From positions 62,001 through 126,000 of the forward strand of contig CAVTHW010000006.1 in NCBI GenBank assembly GCA_963734625.1: 64,000 bases of DNA. Direction: 5' to 3'. How positions within the stretch are numbered: position 1 is the first letter of the stretch; every line of letters starts with the position of its first letter. The notes under the pieces are model-generated. The model searched no databases. It was given only the letters and a program-made list of their open reading frames with translations, and was not told the DNA's origin. The position numbers and the translations under genes were made by a program. This document shows positions 34,648-43,192 of this stretch, piece after piece. The DNA comes from CAVTHW01 sp963734625 (GTDB taxonomy: Bacteria; Acidobacteriota; Terriglobia; Bryobacterales; Bryobacteraceae).

Positions 34648-35874
34648 CTACAGCTTTACCAGCTCCGCTTTCTTCAGATACTCGGGATCGATCTCCAGGC
34701 CCAGGCCGGGGCCGGTAGGGACTTTCAGAACGCCGTTGCGCACCGGAAATTGGGGCGAGTACCAGGAGGCCGGCTTTTCCGGCGCCCGCCAGGGATACTC
34801 CATGTACGCGCCGATGTTGGGCGTCGTGGAGGCGAACAGGAGAATATTGACCGAAGCCGCGCCGGTCTGCGTGTTGTGCGGCGCCATCAACATGCCGGCC
34901 TTGCGCGCCATCCGCGAGACGCGCGCCGTCCGCACCAGGCCGCCGTTGTAGTTCACGTCGGGCTGCGCCACGTCCATCACCTTGTTGTCGATCATCCACT
35001 GGAAGCGCCACAGGCTGGAATCCTGCTCGCCGGCGGCGACCGGGATGGCGAGCGCGTCGGTCACCTTCTTGGTTTCGCTCAATTCCTCCCAGGGGCACGG
35101 TTCTTCGTACATTGCGAACTTGAGCTTCTCCAGCAGCCTGCCGACCTCGATGGCCTTGGCCGCGTTGAAGGATCCATTGGAGTCGGCGTAGATCGTTACC
35201 CCATCGCCGAGCCGCTTGCGCGCCAGTTCGATCAGCTTCTCCGTGCGCCCGGGGGAAGCGTCCCGGTTGCGGCTCATCCGTCCGCCAATCTTGAACTTCA
35301 CCGCTTTCGCGCCGGTGTATTGGACGCCTTTGACGTAGATTTCCACCTCTTCTTCCGCCGTTGTCTCGCGCACCGAGCCCGACAGGTAGACCGGGATCTC
35401 CTTGCGGATCACGCCGCCCATCAACTCGCCGGTGGGTTTGCCCGCCAGCTTGCCCAGCAGGTCCAGCAGGCTCTGCTCGACATATGAGACGGGGCACCAC
35501 AGCGCCTGTCCGGCCATCTTGTAGTTGGCGATATAGACGTCGTCCACCAGCGTCTCCAGGTCGCGAGCGTCCTTGCCCAAATAGACCGGGATCACGCGGC
35601 GCAGCAGGATGGGGATGAAATCCGCGATGTCCTTGGTCTGAACGACTCCGGTGGCCCCGTCCGCCGACCTCGTTCGCAAGAAATAGAGGTTGCCGGCCCG
35701 CAACAGCTCGATGGAAGTGATCTTCACCGGCGAACTGAAGGACTTGTGCAGGTTGAAGACGGGGCTCTCCCACTCGGGTACGACCTTCTCGCTGGCCTGG
35801 CTGGCCCAGGCGCCGGCCGTGCCGGAAACCAAGCTTGCGGCTGAGGCTGTTGTTAAGAAATTGCGTCGATTCAT
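34648..35874 (-). CDS. Exported enolase-superfamily (MR/MLE) sugar acid dehydratase-like protein
   Basis: Protein of 408 residues. N-terminal twin-arginine-type signal MNRRNFLTTASAASLVSG, unusual for this normally cytoplasmic family. Catalytic features: KFK (K-x-K) at the end of strand two, D in YADSNGSF, E in MYEEPCPWEE, E in VAAGEQDSS, H in LMAPHNTQ, as in mandelate racemase-type members. Such enzymes dehydrate sugar acids such as L-fuconate, D-galactonate or L-rhamnonate. GGGAGG lies 5 bp before ATG 35874 (an ATG also sits at 35877). Neighbours suggest a role in fucose oxidation, but an exported dehydratase would need the acid outside the cytoplasm. Specificity unknown. Confidence 0.85.
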   Translation of the reverse strand: MNRRNFLTTASAASLVSGTAGAWASQASEKVVPEWESPVFNLHKSFSSPVKITSIELLRAGNLYFLRTRSADGATGVVQTKDIADFIPILLRRVIPVYLGKDARDLETLVDDVYIANYKMAGQALWCPVSYVEQSLLDLLGKLAGKPTGELMGGVIRKEIPVYLSGSVRETTAEEEVEIYVKGVQYTGAKAVKFKIGGRMSRNRDASPGRTEKLIELARKRLGDGVTIYADSNGSFNAAKAIEVGRLLEKLKFAMYEEPCPWEELSETKKVTDALAIPVAAGEQDSSLWRFQWMIDNKVMDVAQPDVNYNGGLVRTARVSRMARKAGMLMAPHNTQTGAASVNILLFASTTPNIGAYMEYPWRAPEKPASWYSPQFPVRNGVLKVPTGPGLGLEIDPEYLKKAELVKL

Positions 35875-35911
35875 CATTGCCTCCCGATCATACACCCGGC
35901 CTCCCCCGAGC

Positions 35912-37192
35912 CTACAGGTACTTCTTGAGCCAGGCAAAAACTTCGTCGAAAAAGAACCTGGCGTTGTCGCCTTTCTGTATCCAGTGATTCTCGTCGGGGA
36001 AAACGATGAGCCGCGACGGTACCCGCTGCCGCTGCAGCAGCTTGAACATCTCGAGTCCCTGACCGAGGGGAACGCGAAGGTCGGCGCCGCCGTGGGTGAC
36101 CAGCATGGGAGTCTTGAAGTTGGCCGCGTAGCGCAGCGGGTCCTGATCCAGCCATTGCCCTTTCGCCTCCCAGACAGGGCCGCCGTAACGCAGTTCCCAG
36201 TAGTAGCCTCCGTCCGTCGCGCCCCACATCGAGACGTTGTCGGAGAGTCCGGCGTGGCTGAAGAGGCACTTGTAGCGGGTCGTGTTGCCCTCCATCCAGT
36301 TCGCCAGATAACCGCCGTAACTGGCGCCGCCCGCCGCTTGCCGCGTACCGTCGATGAAGCCAAACCTGCGGATCGCGTCGTCGGCTGCGTCGTTGATCTC
36401 GCCGGCAGGACCGCGAAGGACGTCCTGGTTGATGTCGGCGGCGAACTTCTCGCCGTAACCGGGAGAGCCGGTGTAGTTGGTCAGCAGCACCACATAGCCC
36501 GGAGCGGCGAGAAGGTGATAGTTCCAGCGGAGGAACCACTGGTCCTTCAAAGCTTGATGCGGCCCGCCATGCATGAACACCACCAAGGGATATTTCTTCG
36601 ACTCATCGAAGGCCGGCGGCAGCACCAGGAAGCTGTGGATGTTCTTGCCGTTCTTCGTCTTGGTCCAGAACTCCCGCGGCGGCTGCCAGTCGATAGCGGC
36701 GGCCTCCGCCTCGGTGAAGCCGGTCAGCAGAGTGTGTTTACCGGAGGGCAGGTCCACCCGCACCACTTCCGGCGGGTTGGTCATGCTCTGCCAGTTGGCA
36801 ATCAGCACGGGTGACGAGGCGCTCTCCGGCACTTCCAGATTCGAGTACAACCCGGAGCGGGCAGTTGTGAGCGGCTGCACGCTCCCATCGGAGGCCGGCA
36901 TCGAATAGATCAGGTCGTGCCCGGAGTCTTCCGCGATCAGGTAGATCGTCCGGCTGTCGGGCGACAGGCGGAAGCCGCTGATCGGGCGGTCGAAGCCAGC
37001 GGCCAGAATCTGGGGCTTGGACAGTTCAGGCCAGGCAAACCGGGCGATGCGGTTGAGGGAATAGAGAACGTCCTTGCCGCCGCGGCTGAAGTTGGAGTAG
37101 AGAGCCTTGCCGTCAGGCGCGAACTTGGGGCCATCGTAGCTATCCTCTCCGGACGTGATCGCCTGAGGCTCACCGCCTTCCGCCGCCAGTAC
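35912..37192 (-). CDS. S9 family peptidase, C-terminal part (after frameshift)
   Basis: 427 codons that complete the peptidase starting at 37982. They cover the last propeller blades (FAPDGKALYSNFSRGG, LSPDSRTIYLIAEDSG) and the catalytic alpha/beta hydrolase domain: nucleophile Ser in GGASYGGYLANW, Asp in HGGADLRVP, His in DENHWIQ. The oxyanion segment VVFMHGGPHQ is intact. The preceding frame breaks at about 37193 (TACCGTAC has one extra base). A free-standing start would have to be upstream at 37318 in nonsense sequence, so this is not a separate gene. Lies 38 bp upstream of the enolase-family gene in the same direction. Confidence 0.88.
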   Translation of the reverse strand, partial: VLAAEGGEPQAITSGEDSYDGPKFAPDGKALYSNFSRGGKDVLYSLNRIARFAWPELSKPQILAAGFDRPISGFRLSPDSRTIYLIAEDSGHDLIYSMPASDGSVQPLTTARSGLYSNLEVPESASSPVLIANWQSMTNPPEVVRVDLPSGKHTLLTGFTEAEAAAIDWQPPREFWTKTKNGKNIHSFLVLPPAFDESKKYPLVVFMHGGPHQALKDQWFLRWNYHLLAAPGYVVLLTNYTGSPGYGEKFAADINQDVLRGPAGEINDAADDAIRRFGFIDGTRQAAGGASYGGYLANWMEGNTTRYKCLFSHAGLSDNVSMWGATDGGYYWELRYGGPVWEAKGQWLDQDPLRYAANFKTPMLVTHGGADLRVPLGQGLEMFKLLQRQRVPSRLIVFPDENHWIQKGDNARFFFDEVFAWLKKYL

Positions 37193-37982
37193 GGTACAGG
37201 TGCGTGGTAGTCTGCGCAACCACCACCTGATTGCGGTCGGTAGTCGCAGTGAAGGCGATCCACCGGCCGTCGGGCGACCACGCAGGTTCAAGGTCTTCGC
37301 CCCCGTCTCCCGTCCCATTGCCGGCGAAACCCGGCTGCGAGACCAGTTTGGTCCCGGCCAGCAGGTCCCTCGGCTTCGAAGCGGGAGCGGCCTCCTGGAT
37401 GAACAAGTGGGGATGGGAGTCGGTCAGCCACTTGTCCCAACTTGCGATGGGATAGGAGTCCCAGACGCGCGCGGTGTACTTGCGGGCTTTGCGCTCGGCG
37501 GCGATCTTCGCGTTCTGCTCTTCCGAGGCGGCTCCTGCGAAGACGTCGCTTTGAAACAGAACGGCCTTGCCGTCGCGACGCCACACCGGGCCGCTCGCGC
37601 CGGTAGCGAGCGCCGTAAGCCGCCAGGCCTCGCCGCCATCCATCGGTAGGATGTAGATCTGAGGGACATCATCGCCCTCTCGTTTGGTGCTGAAAGCGAT
37701 GCGGGAGCCGTCGGGAGACCAGGCGACGCCGGCCTCAGGCGCCTTCGTGTTGGTCAGCCGCTTAGGCGGCCTCTTCGCATCCGTGGCGATCAGCCAAAGG
37801 TCGGACGCCTGCTGCGCGGCATCGTAGGAGGGTTCCGTCACCGAGACAGCGGCCCAGCGGCCGTCGGGACTCACAGCGGGCGAGCCCACCCGCTTCATCA
37901 ACCACACCTTTTCGTGGGTGATGGGGGCCTTCACCTGGGCGAACGCGCTCAGGGCGGCCAGAAGGAGCCACAGGAGTCTCAT
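37170..37982 (-). CDS. S9 family peptidase (prolyl oligopeptidase type), N-terminal part
   Basis: N-terminal 263 residues of a secreted dipeptidyl/acylaminoacyl-peptidase-like enzyme: signal peptide MRLLWLLLAALSAFA, then beta-propeller blades marked by SPDGRWAAVSV, SPDGSRIAFSTKREGDD and SPDGRWIAFTATTD. Read straight, it ends at 37170 after QTTTHLYRTGGGRR; deleting one base at ~37193 joins it to VLAAEGGEPQ of the catalytic part, giving a ~690-residue protein of normal S9C length. Divergent from the two-component genes at 38095, across a 112 bp gap holding the TTGACGCAATC motif. Confidence 0.88.
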   Translation of the reverse strand: MRLLWLLLAALSAFAQVKAPITHEKVWLMKRVGSPAVSPDGRWAAVSVTEPSYDAAQQASDLWLIATDAKRPPKRLTNTKAPEAGVAWSPDGSRIAFSTKREGDDVPQIYILPMDGGEAWRLTALATGASGPVWRRDGKAVLFQSDVFAGAASEEQNAKIAAERKARKYTARVWDSYPIASWDKWLTDSHPHLFIQEAAPASKPRDLLAGTKLVSQPGFAGNGTGDGGEDLEPAWSPDGRWIAFTATTDRNQVVVAQTTTHLYRTGGGRR

Positions 37983-38032
37983 AACCAGTCAGTCTAGCTG
38001 GTCCTGATGCCTGAACGACGATTACCGCCGTC

Positions 38033-38048
38033 TTGACGCAATCGTGAC
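38033..38048 (+). promoter_or_regulatory. Shared promoter/operator motif, copy 1
   Basis: TTGACGCAATCGTGAC, with a third GAC at the next helical turn (actcggctGACgg). Lies 47 bp before the histidine kinase start (38095). The same 16-mer with two changes occurs at 40682 before the PD40 gene. GAC triplets spaced 10-11 bp fit tandem half-sites for an OmpR-type regulator; TTGACG could also be a -35 box. Confidence 0.5.
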
Positions 38049-38094
38049 ACTCGGCTGACGGAACCGCTATCCGCGCGCGGTGAAATGAGCGAAG

Positions 38095-39999
38095 ATGGCG
38101 GATATGATGGCGAGGCTGCGGGCTTGGTTGCGGCCTCCGCGCAACCTGCTGGTCTTGTTCCTGCTGGTGATCTTTCTCCCGGCGGCTACCCTGATCTTTC
38201 TCGGCGTGCGCCTGCTCGAGCAGGACCGTGCGCTCGCCAGCCAGAGGCAAACCGAAGTTCTGGACCGCGCCGCCGATCTTGCCGTCCGGGCGCTCGAACT
38301 GGACCTGGCGCGCCTGAAGGAACGCCTGGCCGCCGGTTCTTGGGGGGCCGCGGATGTCCCCGAGGGTTCAGTTCACGTCACATTTGGTTCGGATCGAATC
38401 GAGGTCTCTCCGCCGGGCCGGTCGCCGTACTATCCCGTTGCGCCGAGCCTGAAGGAGTCCCCGGACGCGCCTTTCGCCGAGATGGAGGCGCAGGAGTTCA
38501 AGGAACAGAATCTGGAGAAAGCGCTGGAGACCGGCCGCAAGATTGCAGCGTCCTCCGATGTTTCCCTGCGCGCCGGGGCGCTCCTGCGCCTGGCCAGGAT
38601 TCTGCGCAAGATGGGCCGTACGAACGACGCGCTCGACGCCTACAGGAACCTGAGCCAGATCGGATCCGTTGCGGTCGCCGGCACTCCAGCCGATCTCGTC
38701 GCGCGCCGGGCGCGGTGCGCGGTCTTTGAGGAGCGTTCCCGCACGGAGGAACTCAGGCGCGAGGCGGAAAGCATCGCGTCAGACCTGCGCGGTGGCCAGT
38801 GGCAGTTGGACCGGGCGTCGTTCGAGCACGTCGCCACGCAACTCGGACGCTGGCTCGGTTCGGACGTCCAGGCGAGCGACGAGGGTGTGGCGCTGGCGGC
38901 AGGGGTCGAATGGTTGTGGAAGAATCGGACCAGTCCGCCGGGATTCCGCTTCTTGTCCTTCGATGGCGTGCCGGTCACCATCGTGTGGTCAGCCGGTGCG
39001 GCTTTCATCGCTGTCCCGCGGTACCTCGGGGCGCACTGGCTGGAGGATGCGCGCCAGGCTGCGAGACCGGCGCAGGCGTATCTTCTGGGAGCCGGGAACG
39101 CTCCGCCCGCCGGTGTGCGAAGGGTACAGCGATCCGCCGCCGACACCGGATTGCCCTGGACCATCATCGTGGCCGGCGCGAACGCAGTCGCAGAATCGAG
39201 CGAACTCGCCGCGCGGCGGCGTATCCTGCTTGCGGGTCTTGCCGCTCTGCTGGTGCTGGTCGGCGCTGGAAGCTACTTCATCTGGCGCTCGGTCACCCGT
39301 GAACTGGCCGTGGCTCGGCTCCAATCGGATTTTGTCTCGGCGGTCTCACATGAGTTTCGGACCCCGCTCACGTCACTCCGGCAGTTCAACCAACTGCTGA
39401 TCGACGACGACAATGTGCCGCCCGAGAAGCGCTCCAGCTACTATCACGCGCAGGCCCGCGCCACGGATCGATTGCATCGCCTGGTGGAGTCCCTGCTGGA
39501 CTTTGGCCGCATGGAGGCGGGCCGGCGGCCTTACCGCTTCGAACGGCTGGACGCCGGCGCGCTCGCCAAGGACGTGGCCGAGGAATTCCGGGGCGAAGCT
39601 GGCGGGCAAGGCTTCTCGTTGCAGTGCAGCGTGAACTCCGGCGAATACCCCGTGGATGCCGATTCCGAAGCCCTCTCGCGGGCGGTCTGGAATCTCCTCG
39701 ATAATGCGGCAAAGTACTCCGGCGACAGCCGCCAGATTGAACTGTCTCTGGACCGCGCCGGCGGTGCGGTGTCCATAGCCGTGCGCGACTATGGATTGGG
39801 GATTCCGGCCTCCGAGCAGGAACGCATCTTCCAGAAGTTCGTGCGGGGCTCGGCGGCCAGATCGCAGGGGATCAAAGGAACCGGCATCGGCTTGGCGATG
39901 GTGCGGCACATCGTAGACGCCCACGGGGGTAGCATCCAAGTTCGGAGCTCGCCGGATGAAGGCAGCACGTTCACGATCGTCCTGCCGGCAAAGGGATAG
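38095..39999 (+). CDS. Membrane histidine kinase with large periplasmic TPR-like sensor
   Basis: Histidine kinase of 634 residues. Two membrane helices (LLVLFLLVIFLPAATLIFLGV, ~18-38, and LLAGLAALLVLVGAGSYFIW, ~380-400) enclose a ~340-residue periplasmic domain with helical, TPR-like repeats (ALETGRKIAASSD..ALLRLARILRKMGRTNDALDAYRNL). HisKA motif SHEFRTPLTSL, N box NLLDNAAKYSG, DYGLGI and GTGIGLAM are all canonical. It is followed 3 bp later by an OmpR-family regulator. The TPR sensor and the TPR/PD40 protein two genes downstream, with the shared upstream motif, suggest a self-contained sensing unit. Confidence 0.93.
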   Translation: MADMMARLRAWLRPPRNLLVLFLLVIFLPAATLIFLGVRLLEQDRALASQRQTEVLDRAADLAVRALELDLARLKERLAAGSWGAADVPEGSVHVTFGSDRIEVSPPGRSPYYPVAPSLKESPDAPFAEMEAQEFKEQNLEKALETGRKIAASSDVSLRAGALLRLARILRKMGRTNDALDAYRNLSQIGSVAVAGTPADLVARRARCAVFEERSRTEELRREAESIASDLRGGQWQLDRASFEHVATQLGRWLGSDVQASDEGVALAAGVEWLWKNRTSPPGFRFLSFDGVPVTIVWSAGAAFIAVPRYLGAHWLEDARQAARPAQAYLLGAGNAPPAGVRRVQRSAADTGLPWTIIVAGANAVAESSELAARRRILLAGLAALLVLVGAGSYFIWRSVTRELAVARLQSDFVSAVSHEFRTPLTSLRQFNQLLIDDDNVPPEKRSSYYHAQARATDRLHRLVESLLDFGRMEAGRRPYRFERLDAGALAKDVAEEFRGEAGGQGFSLQCSVNSGEYPVDADSEALSRAVWNLLDNAAKYSGDSRQIELSLDRAGGAVSIAVRDYGLGIPASEQERIFQKFVRGSAARSQGIKGTGIGLAMVRHIVDAHGGSIQVRSSPDEGSTFTIVLPAKG

Positions 40000-40002
40000 A
40001 AG

Positions 40003-40677
40003 ATGCCACGCATACTGATTGTGGAGGACGAACCCGACATCGCCCTGGGACTCGAGGACGATCTGAAGCGTCAGGGCTACGAAGTGGCGTCGGTGAGCGA
40101 CGGGGAAAGCGCGATCCGGCGCGCCAGCGGCGAAACGTGGGATCTGATCCTGCTCGACGTCATGTTGCCCAAGGTGGACGGCTTCGAGGTTTGCCGCGAG
40201 CTGCGGCGGTCGCGCATCAAGACGCCCATCATCCTGCTGACCGCGAAAGTTCAGGAGGCCGAGAAGATTCTGGGGCTGGAACTTGGCGCCGACGATTACG
40301 TGACCAAGCCGTTCAGCCCGCGCGAGCTGCGCGCCCGCATCAAGGCCGTGCTGCGGCGTTTTGGCGAGGAGTCGCTGGGGATCTACTGTTTCGGCGACGT
40401 CGAGGTGGATTTGGACCGGGCGGAAGTAAGGAAGAGCGGAGTGCCGGTGGACCTGACGGCTCTCGAATTCCGGCTTCTGAAGGTGTTCATCGAGCGTCGC
40501 GGGCGCGTGCTGACGCGCGGGCAGCTCATCGACGCCGCCTGGGATTCGGGGACGAACGTGAGCGACCGGGTCGTGGACACGCACATTTTGAATCTGCGCA
40601 AGAAAGTCGAGCCGATTCCCAGCCAGCCGCGGTTCATTCACGGCGTACGCGGAATCGGCTACCGCTTCGAAGGCTGA
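40003..40677 (+). CDS. OmpR/PhoB-family response regulator
   Basis: DNA-binding regulator of 224 residues. Receiver domain with EDE (8-10), phospho-acceptor D52 in LLDVMLPKVDG, T in ILLTAK and K in YVTKPFSPREL. The winged-helix trans_reg_C domain (residues ~128-222) has the LTALEFRLLKVFIERRGRVLTRGQLID and VVDTHILNLRKKVE signatures. Starts 3 bp after the kinase stop. Probable target sites are the GAC-repeat motifs at 38033 and 40682. Confidence 0.95.
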   Translation: MPRILIVEDEPDIALGLEDDLKRQGYEVASVSDGESAIRRASGETWDLILLDVMLPKVDGFEVCRELRRSRIKTPIILLTAKVQEAEKILGLELGADDYVTKPFSPRELRARIKAVLRRFGEESLGIYCFGDVEVDLDRAEVRKSGVPVDLTALEFRLLKVFIERRGRVLTRGQLIDAAWDSGTNVSDRVVDTHILNLRKKVEPIPSQPRFIHGVRGIGYRFEG

Positions 40678-40681
40678 AAAC

Positions 40682-40697
40682 TTGACGCAATCTGGAC
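40682..40697 (+). promoter_or_regulatory. Shared promoter/operator motif, copy 2
   Basis: TTGACGCAATCTGGAC immediately after the regulator stop and 59 bp before the PD40 gene start at 40756. Fourteen of 16 bases match copy 1 at 38033. Suggests that the downstream gene has its own promoter under the same control as the two-component operon. Confidence 0.5.
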
Positions 40698-40755
40698 GGC
40701 GATCGCACCGAGGCTCGATGGCGGTCTCTTAGAGTGGGGACGCTAGGAGGATTTG

Positions 40756-42855
40756 ATGAACAGACTGAATCGAATCATTCTCACTCTGGCGGCGGCCGCG
40801 GCCCTATGGCTGCTGCCTGTCCCCGCCGCAACCGCGCAAACTCAGGACAAGGCCGAAGTAGCGCTGAAAGCCGCCATGGACAAGGAGATCGTTGATGGCG
40901 ACCTCAAGGCCGCCATCGAGCAATACAACAAGATCCTGGCGCAGAAATCAACGCCCCGGCCGGTGGCGGCGCGGGCGCTGTATCAGTTGGGGCAGTGCCA
41001 GGAGAAGCTGGGCCAGACGGAGGCGCGCAAGGCATACGAGCGGCTGGTTAAGGACTACGGCGACCAGGCCGAGATGGTAGCACGGGCGCGAGTGAGGCTG
41101 GCGGCGATGGGCTCACCCGGCGCCTCTGCCGGCGTCCGGACGCGGCAAGTCTGGACGGGCCCCAAAGTGGACACAACGGGTACCGTTTCCCCGGACGGGC
41201 GCTACCTCTCTTATGCCGATTGGGATACGGGCGACTTGGCTCTGCATGATCTGGTTGCCGGCGCCGACCGCCGCCTCACGAACAAGGGAACCTGGTTCGA
41301 CTCCTACGAGTTCGCCGAGGAGTCGGTGATCTCGCCGGATGGGAAGCAGGTAGCCTACTCCTGGTTCAATAAGGCTGACCGCTATGACCTGCGCCTAGTC
41401 AGCGTGACCGGCAATAGTCCCGCAGCCCCGCGAGTTCTCTACGACAACGAGGACATCCAGTGGATTGGCCCCTATGGCTGGTCACCGGATGGCAAGTGGA
41501 TCGCCGTCAGGATCGCACCCAAGGACCGAACGGAGCAGATCGGTCTGGTATCCGTCGGCGACGGCTCCCTGCGGGTGCTGAAATCAATTGCCTCAAGCGG
41601 CTCATCACGGCTGTTCTTTTCCCCCGACGGCAGGCACCTGGCTTTGGATTTGCCATCCGAGGAGAATCCCGCGAAACGCGACGTCTTCGTGCTGCCCGTG
41701 GAAGGCAACCGCGAGATGATCCCGGCCGTGGTCCACCCCGCCAATGACGAGGTAATGGGCTGGTCGCCCGACGGCAGCCGGCTGCTGTTCTCCAGTGATC
41801 GAACCGGCGCGGTTGGCCTATGGGGTATTCCCGTTTCGAACGGAACTCCGCAGGGTTCCGCCGAGCTGATCAAGGCCGAAATCGGAGCGGTTAGCTCGCT
41901 TGGCCTGACTGCCTCCGGCGCGCTCTACTTCGGCTCTAGAATCGGCGGTGTCAACGTCCAGGTTGCTTCGATTGATTTCGCTACAGGACAGTGGCTGTCG
42001 CCGCCTGTAAACCCCATACCGGATTATCTTGGCGCTAACTTCCTGCCGGATTGGTCCCCGGACGGGAAATTCCTGTCCTATGTGTCGCGCCGCGGCACTA
42101 GCGTCCGCAACCAGGTGATCGTCATTCGCTCACTCCAGACTGGGCAGGCGCGTGAACTGCGGCCCCAACTGAGGAATTTCCAGCGGCCGCGTTGGTCTCC
42201 TGACGGGCGGTCTTTCGCAGCCCAGGGATTCGATCTAAAGGGACGGCAAGGGATATTCCGGATCGATGCGCAGAATGGCGAGGCTTCGCCCATCGTGGTC
42301 CCCCCGCTGGGAGGATACTTTTCTGTGCCGGAGTGGGGGCGCGATGGAAGGAGAATCTACTACCGTCGGCCTCAAACAGAAAGCAACGCCTTCGTCGAGC
42401 GTGACCTTGTCTCCGGCGCCGAGCGAGAGATTATTCGGCGGAAGTATCTGGGCCCGGTCAATCTCTCCCCCGACGGGAGGTGGATTGTGACCGTCAGTGG
42501 GGATGAGTCCGCCCAGGCCACGACGCTGATTGTCATCCCCGTCGTCGGCGGCGAGCCACGCGAAATGTTACGGGTGAAGGAGCCGGAGAGCGTCGCGTTC
42601 TCAAGCTGGGCTCCGGACGCCGACTCAATCATCGTCCGCAAGCAACTCTCCGTCGGTTCCGCCGGTGGAGATTTCGAGCACTGGCAAGTACCCTTGTCGG
42701 GCGGGGAACCGAGAAAACTGAACCTGAATCTGGGGAACGCCAGCCCGCTGCGGGTGCATCCGGATGGCCGTCAGGTTGCTTACTCTTCCGGCAACGACGT
42801 GTGGGAGGTCTGGGTGCTGGAGAACTTCCTGCCCGCCGCCAAATCGACAAAGTAG
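40756..42855 (+). CDS. Secreted TPR + PD40/TolB-like propeller protein
   Basis: Exported protein of 699 residues. Signal peptide (ILTLAAAAALWLLPVPAATA), then two TPR units (AAIEQYNKIL..ARALYQLGQCQEKLGQTEARKAYERLVKDYGD, residues ~35-115), then ~570 residues of PD40 repeats marked SPDGRYLSYADWD, SPDGKWIAVRI, SPDGRHLALDL, SPDGSRLLFSSD, SPDGKFLSYVS, SPDGRSFAAQG and SPDGRWIVTVS. These form one or two beta propellers. There is no catalytic domain, so binding or scaffolding is likely. AGGAGG ends 5 bp before ATG 40756, which fixes the start over the TTG at 40753. Placed behind the two-component genes. Confidence 0.9.
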   Translation: MNRLNRIILTLAAAAALWLLPVPAATAQTQDKAEVALKAAMDKEIVDGDLKAAIEQYNKILAQKSTPRPVAARALYQLGQCQEKLGQTEARKAYERLVKDYGDQAEMVARARVRLAAMGSPGASAGVRTRQVWTGPKVDTTGTVSPDGRYLSYADWDTGDLALHDLVAGADRRLTNKGTWFDSYEFAEESVISPDGKQVAYSWFNKADRYDLRLVSVTGNSPAAPRVLYDNEDIQWIGPYGWSPDGKWIAVRIAPKDRTEQIGLVSVGDGSLRVLKSIASSGSSRLFFSPDGRHLALDLPSEENPAKRDVFVLPVEGNREMIPAVVHPANDEVMGWSPDGSRLLFSSDRTGAVGLWGIPVSNGTPQGSAELIKAEIGAVSSLGLTASGALYFGSRIGGVNVQVASIDFATGQWLSPPVNPIPDYLGANFLPDWSPDGKFLSYVSRRGTSVRNQVIVIRSLQTGQARELRPQLRNFQRPRWSPDGRSFAAQGFDLKGRQGIFRIDAQNGEASPIVVPPLGGYFSVPEWGRDGRRIYYRRPQTESNAFVERDLVSGAEREIIRRKYLGPVNLSPDGRWIVTVSGDESAQATTLIVIPVVGGEPREMLRVKEPESVAFSSWAPDADSIIVRKQLSVGSAGGDFEHWQVPLSGGEPRKLNLNLGNASPLRVHPDGRQVAYSSGNDVWEVWVLENFLPAAKSTK

Positions 42856-42867
42856 GCGCATTGTGGC

Positions 42868-42886
42868 GGGCGCCACCCGGGCGCCC
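42868..42886. terminator. GC-rich hairpin between convergent genes
   Basis: GGGCGCC / GGCGCCC with loop accc(g), 13 bp after the PD40 gene stop. No T run follows, so termination is plausible but not proven; it may serve both convergent transcripts. Confidence 0.4.
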
Positions 42887-42930
42887 GTCGCGACATTTTC
42901 GGCCCGCGAGAATCTCCGGGGCCGTCTGGC

Positions 42931-43192
42931 TCACATCAGCTTGTCGTAATCCGCGTGAGAGCCAATCCAAAACCAGATGATGACTTCGCCATCTATTTGA
43001 CCGAGAGCGCGGTAGCCGAGGCCGACTCGGGCAGAGTAGATATTGTTCTCCTCGTCAATCTTTTTGAACTTCAACTCCGGGGTGCGCGGGGTTGCGCTGG
43101 AACAACAGGTACGTTCGCCGGGCGTGCAATCGAACCTGCTGCGGAAGATTCGCGTACATCTCGCGAAAACGCCGCGAGGTGAATGACTTCAT
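42931..43192 (-). CDS. RelE/ParE-type toxin (one-base frameshift)
   Basis: Reading the minus strand from ATG 43192 gives MKSFTSRRFREMYANLPQQV followed by RLHARRTYLLFQRNPAHP. One extra base at about 43080 (in ccgggg) then breaks the frame, and the shifted frame continues ELKFKKIDEENNIYSARVGL, GYRALGQ, VIIWFWIGSHADYDKLM and stop. The repaired protein of 86 residues fits the RelE/ParE/HigB fold (..NP.HP.L.FK.I......YSVRVG..YRALG......I.WFWIG.H.DYD.L). ATG overlaps the antitoxin stop (ATGA), the standard toxin-antitoxin arrangement. Because of the break it appears in no single open frame. Confidence 0.8.

Noticed and set aside
34127..35773. A 548-codon minus-strand frame that seems to fuse a larger protein with the small secreted protein
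   Set aside because: Its first 400 codons are an alternative frame of the enolase-family gene; only the signal-bearing part from 34549 is real.
39373..40641. Minus-strand open frame of 422 codons opposite the two-component genes
   Set aside because: Antisense of HisKA, HATPase and OmpR domains; no similarity of its own.
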